DNA from: Elusimicrobiales bacterium
GTDB taxonomy: Bacteria > Elusimicrobiota > Elusimicrobia > Elusimicrobiales > UBA9959
Direction of reading: 5' to 3'
Length of the DNA stretch: 64,000 nucleotides
Assembly (NCBI GenBank): GCA_028688015.1
Contig: JAQTZB010000007.1
Location: 124,001 to 188,000, forward strand
The notes under the pieces are model-generated. The model ran no database searches. It saw only the letters and a program-made list of their open reading frames with translations, and was not told the DNA's origin. Both the position numbers and the translations under genes were made by a program. Below are positions 47,459 through 56,350 of the stretch, in pieces (the first letter of the stretch is position 1; every line of letters begins with the position of its first letter).

Positions 47459-47709
47459 GGCAGCTCACCTCTCTTCAACTTCTCTGTATACTTTCTGCTC
47501 GGGAACAAGGTCTTCAAGAACCACTCTTTCCCGTCATAAACGCACGGCGCCACCCACACATACCCGTCAACCTTTATCAAGAATAGCCATTGCCCTGCCC
47601 GTTTAGGGTGGCGTAGAAGGCGCAGATACTCCCCCTGCACCGCCTCCTCAAACGACATTCCCCTTTCGCGCTTCAGCCATGCGCTCTTTTCCTCATCCCA
47701 GCGGATCAT
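47455..47709 (-). CDS. Toxin, BrnT-like family
   Basis: ATG at 47709 preceded by GGAGGGGG gives MIRWDEEKSAWLKRERGMSFEEAVQGEYLRLLRHPKRAGQWLFLIKVDGYVWVAPCVYDGKEWFLKTLFPSRKYTEKLKRG. Confidence 0.78.
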   Translation of the reverse strand: MIRWDEEKSAWLKRERGMSFEEAVQGEYLRLLRHPKRAGQWLFLIKVDGYVWVAPCVYDGKEWFLKTLFPSRKYTEKLKRGELP

Positions 47710-47722
47710 CGCCCCCTCCAAT

Positions 47723-47750
47723 ATTGTAACACAAATGTATTAACAGTCAA
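47723..47750 (-). promoter_or_regulatory. Sigma70-type promoter of the toxin-antitoxin operon
   Basis: Minus strand TTGACT - 16 nt - TACAAT, directly upstream of the toxin RBS. Confidence 0.65.
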
Positions 47751-47760
47751 GACCTTTACG

Positions 47761-48156
47761 CTATTTATTGCCTACGCTGCAAACAACACAAAAGGCTCCC
47801 GCCCTCTCCCAATAAGTGCGAGCCTCTTTATGCGCCCAGGCAATTTCTCGCACCAATGGTGCGAGTTTTACATTTTGCGCATATTTTTCGTACAAAAGCC
47901 GCATACGCCACAAATTCGATGTGGAAAACCCCCGGATTCCGGGAAATTCCGTACGCAGGTCCACGGCAAGTTTTTCCACAATAGATCTCCCCCAGGTATC
48001 TCCCTTCTGTCTTTCAGAGATGATCCGCCCTATATCCCAATAAAGACCCACCAGCTCTTTATTCACGGCGCGCAGCGCGGAATACTGAGCAGCACGCACA
48101 CGCCCCTTTATCTCCGCCAGGAGCACCCTGTAATCCTTGACAACATCTTTAGTCAT
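47761..48156 (-). pseudogene. Truncated DUF1016 (YhcG-like) N-terminal domain protein
   Basis: MTKDVVKDYRVLLAEIKGRVRAAQYSALRAVNKELVGLYWDIGRIISERQKGDTWGRSIVEKLAVDLRTEFPGIRGFSTSNLWRMRLLYEKYA...LAPLVREIAW then diverges to AHKEARTYWERAGAFCVVCSVGNK*; the usual C-terminal nuclease domain is absent. Confidence 0.7.
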
Positions 48157-48192
48157 AAAACCCCCTATCCCCACCTATAGCCTAGCAGACGC

Positions 48193-48214
48193 TGCCGACA
48201 AGGGGCTGTCGGCA
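48193..48214. repeat. Inverted repeat TGCCGACA-aggggc-TGTCGGCA
   Basis: 8-bp perfect inverted repeat in the gap between pglF-like gene and DUF1016 fragment. Confidence 0.5.
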
Positions 48215-48230
48215 AGCGGAACAAATAAAA

Positions 48231-48252
48231 AGGCCCCTCAGTCGAGGGGCCT
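48231..48252 (-). terminator. Rho-independent terminator downstream of pglF-like gene
   Basis: Minus strand AGGCCCCTC-gact-GAGGGGCCT followed by TTTTATTTGTT; 9-bp perfect stem. Confidence 0.82.
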
Positions 48253-48275
48253 GTTGCCGCGCGCGGGCAGCGGGG

Positions 48276-50171
48276 TCAGTCTTTAGGCTCCGGCTTGTGG
48301 GCGGGGTGGTGGGCGCCCGCCTTTTTGCGGGGCCAGCCCGTGTAGGCCGGGATGAACTCTTTTATCTTGGCCAGCATCGGCTCAATGTCGGGCAGCGCGG
48401 CCAGCTGCTGCAGCTCGTCGCGGTGGGCGTCGGTCAGGCCGGCGCCGGCCTCGGCGGGGACGGCCGCAAAGATCTCGTTATGCCCCGTATCCTTGCGGAT
48501 GTCGCCCGCGCGGAACAGCTCCTCGTACATTTTCTCGCCGGGCTTCAGGCCGGTGAATTTTATCTCTATGTCCTTGTCCGGCACCAGGCCGTTAAGCACT
48601 ATCATGTTGCGGGCCAGGTCCACTATCTTTACCGGCTCGCCCATGTTGAGCACAAAGATCTCCCCGCCCTCGCCCATGGCGGCCGCGTTAAGCACCAGCG
48701 ACACGGCCTCCTCGGTGGTCATGAAGTAGCGTATCACCTCGGGGTCGGTAACGGTAACCGGCCCGCCGGCGAGGATCTGCTCCTGAAAGATCTTGACCAC
48801 GCTGCCGCTGCTGCCCAGCACATTGCCAAAGCGCACCGACATGAACTTGGTGCCGCTTTTGCCGTGCAGCGAGCTTAAGGCCATTTCGCCCAGGCGCTTG
48901 CTGGCGCCCATAACGCTGGTGGGGCGCACGGCCTTGTCCGTGGAAATATTGAGAAAGCGCTCGGTGTTGTAGGCCGCGGCGGTGCGCGCCAGTATGTAGG
49001 TGCCCAGGGTATTGTTCTTTACCGCCTCCTGGGGATTGTCCTCCATAAGGCCCACGTGCTTGTGCGCGGCCGCGTGCAGCACCCAGGCGGGCTTGTACAG
49101 CTCAAAGAGGTTCTTAAGCAGGCTCTCGTCGCGGATGTCGCCGGGCACGCTTACTATAACGCCGCCGTAGCCCTTCTCTTTAAGCTCTTTGTCTATGTAG
49201 AACAGCGCGGTGTTGTGGTTCTCAAGCAGTATCACGCGCGCTGGCTTGAGCGCGCATACCTGGCGGGCCAGCTCGCCGCCTATGGTGCCGCCGGCGCCGG
49301 TGACCAGAATGGTTTTGCCTTTAACGCCGCTCTTTACCAGCCCCATGTTAATGTCCACAATGCGGCGGTGCATAAGGTCGGTTACGTCTATTTTGCGGAT
49401 GTCGGGCGTAAGGCGGGTTTTGCTGATGAGCTCGTTCATGGTGGGCAAGGTCTTGAACTCCACCTTGCGCGGGTTGCCGGCGGCGGCGTAAACGCCCATG
49501 ATGTCGGTGATGATCTTGCCGCGGCTGTGGTTTACGGCTACAAGCACCTCGTCCACTTCTTTGCGCTTGATGACGTCGGCTATTTTGTCGCGCCCGCCCA
49601 GCACCGGCACGCCGTGGATGCTGCGGCCGTGCTTAAGGGCGTTGTCGTCCAAGAAGCCCACCACGCGGCGCCCGCCGGGGTTACGCTGAATGTCGCGCAG
49701 CACTACCTCGCCCAGGTCGCCCGCGCCAAAGATGAGCATGCGGGAGGGGTTCTCCCCCTCGGTCTTATAGCGAATATGTCGCGTTGCGCGGATGGCGAAG
49801 CGTATACCTCCGACGAATATGAAAGATATGAAAGGGCTGATGATTAGGACCGAACGCGGGAAGTGCGCGTGCTGAAAAAACAGCACAATAGCCATAATGA
49901 ATACCTGGCTTGCGAGTATCCCTTTTAAAACTGCAGTCAAATCAGCCATGCTGGCATAGCGCCAGATGCCGTTATAGAGACCAAAATAGTAGAAAGCGGC
50001 CAACCGGAGAACGACAAAAATCGGCCAAGTGCTCAAAAGATTATTAATTTCAAGTGGAGGTATCCTGAATTCAAATCTTAAGAGGAAAGCGAGAAGATAC
50101 GCGACCGAAATCGCGACAGCATCAAACAACAAGACCACAAGTTTACTGTGTTCTTCCAATTTCCTGTGCAT
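48276..50171 (-). CDS. pglF: Membrane-anchored UDP-GlcNAc 4,6-dehydratase, PglF/WbpM/CapD-like
   Basis: 631 aa; N-terminal 4 TM region, RMLIFGAGDLGEVVLRDI, KTILVTGAGGTIGGELARQV, HAAAHKHVGLMEDNPQEAVKNN, STDKAVRPTSVMGASKRLGEM, MTTEEAVSLVLNAA. Confidence 0.9.
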   Translation of the reverse strand: MHRKLEEHSKLVVLLFDAVAISVAYLLAFLLRFEFRIPPLEINNLLSTWPIFVVLRLAAFYYFGLYNGIWRYASMADLTAVLKGILASQVFIMAIVLFFQHAHFPRSVLIISPFISFIFVGGIRFAIRATRHIRYKTEGENPSRMLIFGAGDLGEVVLRDIQRNPGGRRVVGFLDDNALKHGRSIHGVPVLGGRDKIADVIKRKEVDEVLVAVNHSRGKIITDIMGVYAAAGNPRKVEFKTLPTMNELISKTRLTPDIRKIDVTDLMHRRIVDINMGLVKSGVKGKTILVTGAGGTIGGELARQVCALKPARVILLENHNTALFYIDKELKEKGYGGVIVSVPGDIRDESLLKNLFELYKPAWVLHAAAHKHVGLMEDNPQEAVKNNTLGTYILARTAAAYNTERFLNISTDKAVRPTSVMGASKRLGEMALSSLHGKSGTKFMSVRFGNVLGSSGSVVKIFQEQILAGGPVTVTDPEVIRYFMTTEEAVSLVLNAAAMGEGGEIFVLNMGEPVKIVDLARNMIVLNGLVPDKDIEIKFTGLKPGEKMYEELFRAGDIRKDTGHNEIFAAVPAEAGAGLTDAHRDELQQLAALPDIEPMLAKIKEFIPAYTGWPRKKAGAHHPAHKPEPKD

Positions 50172-50258
50172 ATGTACCTAGTATCCCAAAATGCGAGGGG
50201 CATTTCAATGTGATTTTAGATACCCCCAACGACAAAGACGATAGCCCATCCCTCACCC

Positions 50259-51398
50259 TTAGGAAACCTGCTTAAGGAGAGACTTAATACATGAACATGT
50301 CCTGTGTATATCCTGAGATGTCATTGCTGTGCCGGACGGGAGACAGAGCCCAGTCGCAAACAATTCTTCAGACACGGCACCACCAACAATTCGGCAACCT
50401 TTAAAAACCGGCTGCATATGCATCGGTTTCCAGAGAGGACGCGATTCAATATTAATTCGCTCCAGCGCCAACCTCACATTTTCCGGAGTGGTTTTAGTAA
50501 TAACTGGGTCAAGAGTCATAACAGTCAACCACCGGTTACAACATGCCCAATCAGGCTCCGGCATAAAGCCTACCCCAGGAATGCAGGAAAGGGATTTTTT
50601 ATACTCCTCAAATATTTGTCTCCGTCTCTTTACCCTAGACTGGAGCACTGCCAACTGCCCTAGCCCTATAGCGGCAGAAATATTGCTTAGGCGATAGTTG
50701 TATCCGATCGTATTATGCTGGTAATACGGGAATCTCTCCCTGGCTTGTTCTGCGAGGAACTTGGCATCCAAAATCAAGTCTCGATCGTCCGAGGCCAACA
50801 TCCCCCCACCTGAAGTTGTAATTATTTTATTCCCATTGAAGGAATACACTGCCGCTCCGGCTCCCTTTCCAGCAAAACGACCTTTATACTTTGCCCCCAC
50901 CGCCTCACAAGAGTCTGATATATACACAGCCCCATACTTATCACATAATTCGGCTGCTATATCCACGTCAGCAGGTTGTCCATAAATATCAGCGGTAATG
51001 ACCGCTTTCACCCTTCTCCCGGCTTTAGTTCTTGATTTCAATTCACACTCCAATAGGTTCATGTCCATATTCCACGAAACCTTATCGGAATCGATAAAGA
51101 CAGGTTTTGCCCCCAAAAATATTATTGGACTGACTCCGCCCAAGAATGTAAGCGATTGACAAAGAACCGCATCACCTTTTGAAACGCCAAGGTGCCGTAA
51201 TGCCAGATGCAACGCAGCAGTTCCAGACGCGACAGCAGCACAGAACTTAAACCCAGAAACATGCGAGAACATGTCCTCGAATTCTTTCACCTGAGGCCCC
51301 GCAGGAGCAATATAATTACTGTCAAATGCTCTCTTTACACAGCGCAACTCGTTCCCACTCATATGCGGTGGCGATAAAAATATCCGTTTATTTTTCAT
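50259..51398 (-). CDS. pglE: DegT/DnrJ/EryC1 aminotransferase, PglE-like
   Basis: ATG at 51398 gives MKNKRIFLSPPHMSGNELRCVKRAFDSNYIAPAGPQVKEFEDMFSHVSGFKFCAAVASGTAALHLALRHLGVSKGDAVLCQSLTF...YSFNGNKIITTSGGGML. Confidence 0.85.
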   Translation of the reverse strand: MKNKRIFLSPPHMSGNELRCVKRAFDSNYIAPAGPQVKEFEDMFSHVSGFKFCAAVASGTAALHLALRHLGVSKGDAVLCQSLTFLGGVSPIIFLGAKPVFIDSDKVSWNMDMNLLECELKSRTKAGRRVKAVITADIYGQPADVDIAAELCDKYGAVYISDSCEAVGAKYKGRFAGKGAGAAVYSFNGNKIITTSGGGMLASDDRDLILDAKFLAEQARERFPYYQHNTIGYNYRLSNISAAIGLGQLAVLQSRVKRRRQIFEEYKKSLSCIPGVGFMPEPDWACCNRWLTVMTLDPVITKTTPENVRLALERINIESRPLWKPMHMQPVFKGCRIVGGAVSEELFATGLCLPSGTAMTSQDIHRTCSCIKSLLKQVS

Positions 51399-51415
51399 GT
51401 TAAGCCTATATAGAG

Positions 51416-52051
51416 TTACTTCCCAATCTTTTTCGCTGGTGTTCCTACGGCGACACAATTTGGGGAGATATCCGACAATACGGTAGCCCCTGCCCCGATA
51501 ATACTCCCCTCCCCCACAGTAAGATTTGGCGCGATTGTAACGCCAGCGCCAACAAACGCCAAATCCCCGACCTTCACTGCGCCGCATAGGACTGTGCCCG
51601 GAGCCAGATGAACTCCTGCGCCGATTACACAGTCATGGTCAATACTGGAACGGGAGTTTACAATCACATTCTCGGAAATTATAGAGTCGGAATTTATTAT
51701 TCCACCGGCCATGACCACCGTTCCTGCCCCAAGCCTGACTCCCCTAGCAATCTGTGCTGACGGGTGTACCGCAGTAATCAGACCAAAACCAGTAGATTGC
51801 AACCACTTGGCTATCTGACACCTCGATCGATTATCCCCGATTGCTACGATTCCGCGTTTAACTTCAGAATTAATCAACTTTTCTCTCGCCCCTAGTACGG
51901 GATATCCATAAATAGTTTTCCCAAGAAGTCCAGGGTCATCATCTATCAATCCGAAGACAGAATACTCCCCCTGACGTTCCAAAACGTCAATAATGACTTT
52001 TGCATGCCCGCTGGCTCCAAACACAAAAACGGATTCTTTTATTTTCTTCAT
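51416..52051 (-). CDS. pglD: Sugar O/N-acyltransferase, PglD/NeuD-like
   Basis: 211 aa; FVFGASGHAKVIIDVLERQ, hexapeptide repeats GARVRLGAGTVVMAG...IVNSRSSIDHDCVIGAGVHLAPGTVLCGAVKVGDLAFVGAGVTIAPNLTVGEGSIIGAGATVLSDI. Confidence 0.87.
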   Translation of the reverse strand: MKKIKESVFVFGASGHAKVIIDVLERQGEYSVFGLIDDDPGLLGKTIYGYPVLGAREKLINSEVKRGIVAIGDNRSRCQIAKWLQSTGFGLITAVHPSAQIARGVRLGAGTVVMAGGIINSDSIISENVIVNSRSSIDHDCVIGAGVHLAPGTVLCGAVKVGDLAFVGAGVTIAPNLTVGEGSIIGAGATVLSDISPNCVAVGTPAKKIGK

Positions 52052-52647
52052 ACTATTTTCTTGTTACCTGCGAATTTTGCCATGGTTACATGCCCGTCTT
52101 GGTGAATTCCTTCCTTTACGAAAACTTTTTTAACTGTTCTCGCAAGGATTAGCATGTCCAGCCAAAAAGTCCGATTATTGACGTACCAGACATCAAATTT
52201 CAGTTTCTCCTCCCAGGAAATGGCATTTCTACCATTAATCTGGGCCCAACCCGTAATCCCTGGGCGAAGATTATGACGCAAGGATTGTTCTTCAGAATAC
52301 AGCGGCAGATACTCCATTAGAAGTGGCCGAGGCCCAACTAGGCTCATTTCACATTTTATTACATTCAATAATTCCGGAAGTTCATCAAGACTATAACTGC
52401 GCAGAAACTGTCCGAAACTGGTAAGTCGCTTTTCGTCAGGCAGCAGATTCCCTTCCGCGTCAACCGCTCTAGTCATTGTTCGAAACTTATAAATTCTGAA
52501 GGGCCTTCCATTTAGCCCCGGCCGCAATTGCTGAAATATTACCGGGGCACCGAGTTTAATCCTGATCAATAAAAACAATACTATCAGGATCGGGCTCAGA
52601 GAAATGAGCGCAAAAAGAGAAGCCGTTACATCAAATAGACATTTCAT
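52048..52647 (-). CDS. pglC: Undecaprenyl-phosphate phosphoglycosyltransferase, PglC-like
   Basis: 199 aa; LFDVTASLFALISLSPILIVLFLLIRIKLGAPVIFQQLRPGLNGRPFRIYKFRTMT...SLDELPELLNVIKCEMSLVGPRPLLMEYLPLYSEEQ.RH.LRPGITGWAQINGRNAISWEEK. Confidence 0.92.
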   Translation of the reverse strand: MKCLFDVTASLFALISLSPILIVLFLLIRIKLGAPVIFQQLRPGLNGRPFRIYKFRTMTRAVDAEGNLLPDEKRLTSFGQFLRSYSLDELPELLNVIKCEMSLVGPRPLLMEYLPLYSEEQSLRHNLRPGITGWAQINGRNAISWEEKLKFDVWYVNNRTFWLDMLILARTVKKVFVKEGIHQDGHVTMAKFAGNKKIV

Positions 52648-52662
52648 CCAGCGGCACCCGAA

Positions 52663-53811
52663 TCAACTGCGAGGAAGGCTCATTAGGATTTGACCATAGA
52701 ACGCGATTAAGGACTCAGTAACAGCTTTTTGAGAATACTTAGCAATTGCACGGTTTCGTGCGACGTCTCCCATCTGCCGCCTCAGACCAGGGGCATCAAG
52801 CATTTTTGTCATGGCGGCAAGCATTGAACACACGTTCCCGACATTGTATAGGCAGCCGGTCTCCCCGTCCGCTACTGCGTCAATTATCCCATATATCCTT
52901 GATGCTATCGAGGGTATTCCACAAGCAGCTGCCTCTATAATAACGTTCCCGAACCCTTCCCGATAACTTGGAAGGCAAAACACGTCTGCTGCCGCCATAT
53001 ATTCTTCAGGAGCATCCACAAAATCTGTAAAGACAACTCGATCAACACATCCCCCGCATATTTTTTTTACTATCGGGGTCAGATTCTCCTCGTCGGGGCC
53101 AATAAGCATCAACCAAATGTCAGGATGTTCCGCACTCAACCGAGAGAATGCCTTCGCAAGGTCCAACAATCCTTTATCTTTTTTAAATCTGCCGACATAT
53201 ATAAAGACGAAATCACTTGCCGGGATACCGTGCAGGCACCTTACAGCCTGAGCTGCGACTGAATTTGGTTTAAACCTCTTCGCATCCACTCCACTGATAG
53301 AGCCGTTTGCAAGCACACGAGATTTATCTTTAGAGACAACGCCCTCTCTGATCAAGAATTCGCGTTGAGAGGCGCTATCTGCGAGGATATGTGTTGAGGA
53401 ATAAACCAACACCTTATCGAGCGCTTTGAAGAAGTATCGACGCAGTCCCACACAAGTAGCCCAAATCTGCCCAGTAAAAGTATGAACCCTTACCGGCACA
53501 CCGCACAACTTGCCGGCGATCATAGAAAGCAGTCCGGCCTTAGGTGTAACTGAATGGATGATTACGAATCGTTCCCGACAGAAAACACGAATCAAGGAGA
53601 AAAGGGCAACCAAGTCATTTACCAACGAAACCTCACGTTGTATAGGGACAGCGATCATCTTACACTCAATGCGGAAACGGGAAAGAAAGTGAAGGTCCGT
53701 AGTATTAGCGACAACGTAAAGTTCGTATGACCGTGACAGTTCGCGGATATGATTCAGCAAAAAAGCCTGAATTGTCTGTTTACTGGAAACTATAAAGCAA
53801 ACTTTTTTCAT
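52663..53811 (-). CDS. Family 4 glycosyltransferase (PglA-like position)
   Basis: 382 aa; IIHSVTPKAGLLSMIAGKLCGVPVRVHTFTGQIWAT, FVFIYVGRFKKDKGLLDLAKAF, VFCLPSYREGFGNVIIEAAACGIPSIASRIYGIIDAV. Confidence 0.87.
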   Translation of the reverse strand: MKKVCFIVSSKQTIQAFLLNHIRELSRSYELYVVANTTDLHFLSRFRIECKMIAVPIQREVSLVNDLVALFSLIRVFCRERFVIIHSVTPKAGLLSMIAGKLCGVPVRVHTFTGQIWATCVGLRRYFFKALDKVLVYSSTHILADSASQREFLIREGVVSKDKSRVLANGSISGVDAKRFKPNSVAAQAVRCLHGIPASDFVFIYVGRFKKDKGLLDLAKAFSRLSAEHPDIWLMLIGPDEENLTPIVKKICGGCVDRVVFTDFVDAPEEYMAAADVFCLPSYREGFGNVIIEAAACGIPSIASRIYGIIDAVADGETGCLYNVGNVCSMLAAMTKMLDAPGLRRQMGDVARNRAIAKYSQKAVTESLIAFYGQILMSLPRS

Positions 53812-53844
53812 TCGTCGGCTAAAGTAGGCGGCTTAACATTCAAA

Positions 53845-54603
53845 CTATTTACTTGAAAAGAATAACACTTTCAACATTGCCAGCAATGTTCCGAGCCAAT
53901 ACATGAGGGATTTGCGCCATAGTGCCTCCCGAAGCAATAGGCCCGCCATCGTTACATAAGCCTCCCTCGATCCTCTTGCCTGACCTGGGTGGAGCCGGTA
54001 TTGTAACAATGGTTCCTTAAGATTTGCGAAACGGACTGATGGGTCCCGGCTTAATCTAATCCACAAATCGTAATCCTGGGAATATCGCCCATACTCATAA
54101 CCGCGATGGTGCAAAACGATATCCCTTCGGAACATTACACTAGGATGAGAAAACGGGTTACGGAATGGGAGTGAGCCCCGTATCTCAGAGTTTGTGAGCA
54201 ACGGGGTTGTTACTCTTCGAGTGCCCCCATTCCCAAAACATTCAACCGCCGTCCCAAGAACTGCGGTATCAGGATACTCAATAAAATGCTGAAGTTGACG
54301 TTCTAGACGTGTTGGGGCACTTACGTCGTCACTATCCATCCTTGCCACCAATGAGGCGCCGGTCTGCGTCATGCCGAAGTTCAAATTGTACGAGAGAAGG
54401 GAGATTGCAGTTCTGAAAGCTTTTATTCTTGAATCACGATAGCCAGCAATGATTTCCCAAGTCCTATCAGTAGACCCACCGTTTTCAACAACGATAAACT
54501 CAAAGTCTTTATATGTCTGATTCAGGACGCTTTCGATTGCTTCAGAAATATGTGCCTCCGAATTATGAGCACACATTAGTACTGCTAGAGTTGGTGTTTT
54601 CAT
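53845..54603 (-). CDS. Family 2 glycosyltransferase
   Basis: 252 aa; LAVLMCAHNSEAHISEAIESVLNQTYKDFEFIVVENGGSTDRTWEII, ARMDSDDVSAPTRLERQ. Confidence 0.9.
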   Translation of the reverse strand: MKTPTLAVLMCAHNSEAHISEAIESVLNQTYKDFEFIVVENGGSTDRTWEIIAGYRDSRIKAFRTAISLLSYNLNFGMTQTGASLVARMDSDDVSAPTRLERQLQHFIEYPDTAVLGTAVECFGNGGTRRVTTPLLTNSEIRGSLPFRNPFSHPSVMFRRDIVLHHRGYEYGRYSQDYDLWIRLSRDPSVRFANLKEPLLQYRLHPGQARGSREAYVTMAGLLLREALWRKSLMYWLGTLLAMLKVLFFSSK

Positions 54604-54616
54604 AAGCAGAATGCTA

Positions 54617-55621
54617 TTACACTAGCGAGGAGAAAATCCCCTTAAATCTATGCGTATACATATGCTCCCGGTACACTCTGTCATAGGCCGCACGGGCTAG
54701 CTGCCGGAAAGAATCCGGGGAACTCTCGCAAAACCGCAGAATTTGAATTAGTTCGTCCTCGTCACGCCAGAACAGTATTTCCTTTCCCGGGACAAAATAC
54801 CGTGACACGGCAGGGATAGGTTTCGTAGCCACCACACACCCCATCGAAGCGGTTTCAAAAACGCGAGCTTTTATCTGCAGATTATTCCGATCTGACGAGG
54901 TCGGTTCATCTATAGAAATCCATGAATTCTGATAGGCCTCCACCATTTCATCTTCAGGTATCGGACCTTTGCGCGTATCGTGAATATAGACTAAATCCTT
55001 AAACTCCGCTTTAACTCTATCAAAGAGTGCCGCTCGCTGATTATACATCCGGCCCACAAAACAAGCTAGATATTTGCGTTGTTCACGAAAAGGAAGAGCT
55101 TCTATTCCAGCCCATTGGGACAGAAAAACCTTTGAATCCAGTTCTTTATAGGCCTGAACCGCTGGCTCAAAAGTAGTCACATTTAAATCAAATTCGCGGG
55201 CGATATGCCGAGAAAGCACTTCGAACTGCATATCGTCATCAGTATACCAGTTAAGGAGTGTATACCCATCCTTGCGCAGATCAAAATACCCCTTTGGTAT
55301 CTCCTGTAGTCTTTGGAAAACAGAAACAACAATTCCTGCCCCCGTAGCAGAGCAATCTCGGACCCCCTTGACGATACGATTGATATCCTCCAACGGAATA
55401 AAACTTACATTCCGGGAAATCTCCCTAAGCCCAGGAATGAAACGTTTATACTCAAACCCGTTAAAATTAAATCGTGAACCATATTCCCACCTATTGCAGA
55501 CCAGAACCACGTTTTTCTGCGTTCCGGCGGGATTGGCGAAACACTCTCGCTGCGGAGGCGAAAAAAGATTGAGGGCGCGCCCCGCTTTATTTCGGAGTGT
55601 ATTTACTAGGGTATTCAACAT
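54617..55621 (-). CDS. CgeB-like glycosyltransferase
   Basis: 334 aa; LLNWYTDDDMQFEVLSRHIAREFDLNVTTFEPAVQAYKEL, KARVFETASMGCVVATKPIPAVSRYFVPGKEILFWRDEDELIQIL. Confidence 0.68.
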   Translation of the reverse strand: MLNTLVNTLRNKAGRALNLFSPPQRECFANPAGTQKNVVLVCNRWEYGSRFNFNGFEYKRFIPGLREISRNVSFIPLEDINRIVKGVRDCSATGAGIVVSVFQRLQEIPKGYFDLRKDGYTLLNWYTDDDMQFEVLSRHIAREFDLNVTTFEPAVQAYKELDSKVFLSQWAGIEALPFREQRKYLACFVGRMYNQRAALFDRVKAEFKDLVYIHDTRKGPIPEDEMVEAYQNSWISIDEPTSSDRNNLQIKARVFETASMGCVVATKPIPAVSRYFVPGKEILFWRDEDELIQILRFCESSPDSFRQLARAAYDRVYREHMYTHRFKGIFSSLV

Positions 55622-55627
55622 ATGTGT

Positions 55628-56350
55628 CTAGCACTTAACGGCACGAACGTGATATCCGATCGTAATATCCGGAGTCTCAATTAATCTGTCAAGAAGGGAA
55701 CAGATAATCGGCATCAGCAACACCAAGACAATCCCCGAGACAACCTCAACGGGAAACAATGCCCATCGTCTCAGGGATTTGAAACCCCCATGGTGAAAAA
55801 GTATGATATGCGCTCGCTGACATTCCTGTGCGAAATAGCGAAAGAACCCTCCATTCTGGTCAATCTTGATATCAACAAAACCAGCCTCCTTCAGGAATCT
55901 CTCATAGAAGTACCGAGTATATCCGCCGAAATAGTGATACGGTGCCTGATGAAGGAATGATCCCAACGGAGCAGTCAGAATCAGCACACCGCCTGACTTT
56001 AGCAGCCGGCCCATTTCACGCAATGCCAGGACTGGTTCTGGGACATGCTCCAACACTTCCGTACACAGTATTGCATCGAAACAAGCGTCCTTCTCCGGGA
56101 TGTGGCAGATATCGGAAACATAATCCAGGCGGCCATATCCCCCCTCAGCCAAATCCCTATCTTTTAACATTGAAAAGTCTTGAGATTTGTATACCAGATG
56201 AGCGCAATCCTCCCGATAAGGTTGTCCGCCAGCCCCCACATCCAGGATAACCGAGCCCTGAGTAATTTCGTTAATCTTTTCTTTAACCCATTTCTCACGC
56301 ATAGCCACATTTTGAAACAATTTTTGGTTAAGAATTCGCTTCAGTTTCAT
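55628..56350 (-). CDS. Class I SAM-dependent methyltransferase
   Basis: ATG at 56350 (4-nt overlap with AsnB stop); VILDVGAGGQPYREDC, FDAILCTEVLEHVPEPVLALREMGRLLKSGGVLILTAP. Confidence 0.85.
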   Translation of the reverse strand: MKLKRILNQKLFQNVAMREKWVKEKINEITQGSVILDVGAGGQPYREDCAHLVYKSQDFSMLKDRDLAEGGYGRLDYVSDICHIPEKDACFDAILCTEVLEHVPEPVLALREMGRLLKSGGVLILTAPLGSFLHQAPYHYFGGYTRYFYERFLKEAGFVDIKIDQNGGFFRYFAQECQRAHIILFHHGGFKSLRRWALFPVEVVSGIVLVLLMPIICSLLDRLIETPDITIGYHVRAVKC

